A stretch of 5,138 nucleotides of DNA from Deltaproteobacteria bacterium (GTDB lineage Bacteria > Myxococcota_A > UBA9160 > JAFDET01): NCBI GenBank assembly GCA_019310195.1, contig JAFDET010000238.1, forward strand, positions 1 through 5,138. The letters are read 5' to 3'. This document shows, piece after piece, positions 4,970 through 5,138 of this stretch. The translations under genes and the position numbers were made by a program. The number at the start of each line of letters is the position of its first letter. Positions within the stretch are counted from its first letter, which is position 1. The notes under the pieces are model-generated. The model made no database searches and was not told the origin of the DNA. It worked only from the letters and a program-made list of their open reading frames with translations.

Positions 4970-5138
4970 ATGGCGATTCTCGAAGCCCGGGGGATCCACA
5001 AGACCTACGAGAGTCGGGGTGTGGAGACGCCGGCCCTGCGCGGCATTGACCTGGCGCTGGACGAGGGCGAGTCCACCGTGCTGCACGGTCCCAGCGGCTG
5101 TGGCAAGACCACGCTGCTGAACCTGCTGGGTGCGCTGG
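4970..5138 (+). CDS. ABC transporter ATP-binding protein, LolD/MacB-type (5' part, cut by window end)
   Basis: Only the first 56 codons are present. The start reads MAILEARGIHKTY, followed by PALRGIDLALDEGE (21-34) and Walker A at GPSGCGKTT (40-48), where K46 and T47 should bind the ATP phosphates and Mg2+. The Y13 in HKTY is placed as the aromatic A-loop residue that stacks on adenine. The order and spacing are typical of the LolD/MacB/FtsE group (about 220-240 residues in full). The signature motif, Walker B and H-loop lie beyond the window. AGGAG (4958-4962) precedes the ATG at 7 nt. The gene starts 17 nt after the second permease's stop on the same strand, so it very probably supplies the cytoplasmic motor for that permease pair. 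The class is certain; the subfamily is inferred from context. Confidence 0.92.
   Translation, partial: MAILEARGIHKTYESRGVETPALRGIDLALDEGESTVLHGPSGCGKTTLLNLLGAL

Overview
The window is high-GC (about two thirds G+C by eye), densely packed bacterial chromosome. Codon choice favours G/C in third positions, and the products point to a Gram-negative (diderm) bacterium: a periplasmic LolA-like protein and a LolCDE/MacB-type transporter need an envelope with a periplasm. A proteobacterial, myxococcal or other former 'deltaproteobacterial' lineage would fit, but nothing here fixes the taxon. I see no tRNA, rRNA, CRISPR array or insertion sequence.

Layout. (1) 1-123: the last 40 codons of a riboflavin synthase alpha-chain gene (+ strand), probably the end of a riboflavin gene or operon. 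(2) 120-938: a class I SAM-dependent methyltransferase on the - strand, converging on ribE so tightly that one CTAG tetranucleotide holds both stop codons. (3) 939-1038: the only real intergenic region, 100 bp between divergent genes. It carries a perfect 14-bp palindrome (1009-1022) that overlaps a plausible promoter and looks like a TetR-family operator. (4) 1039-5138: a + strand operon of five genes: a TetR-family regulator with a TTG start, a secreted LolA-like 'outer membrane lipoprotein-sorting' protein, two paralogous FtsX/LolC/LolE-type permeases, and the start of the matching ABC ATPase, cut by the window end just after Walker A.

How they fit together. The four regulator/carrier/permease genes overlap or nearly abut (ATGA overlap, 1-base TGATG overlap, 1-nt gap), and the ATPase follows after 17 nt. 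This suggests translational coupling and one functional unit. The likely picture is a self-regulated Lol-like machine: an ATPase and two inner-membrane permeases extract or move a lipidic or lipoprotein cargo, and a dedicated soluble LolA-like carrier may accept it in the periplasm. The TetR protein probably represses its own operon, and perhaps the divergent methyltransferase, until a ligand releases it. In the E. coli system, lolA lies away from lolCDE and there is no dedicated TetR regulator, so this compact, regulated arrangement is the most interesting part of the window. The cargo and inducer cannot be read from the sequence.
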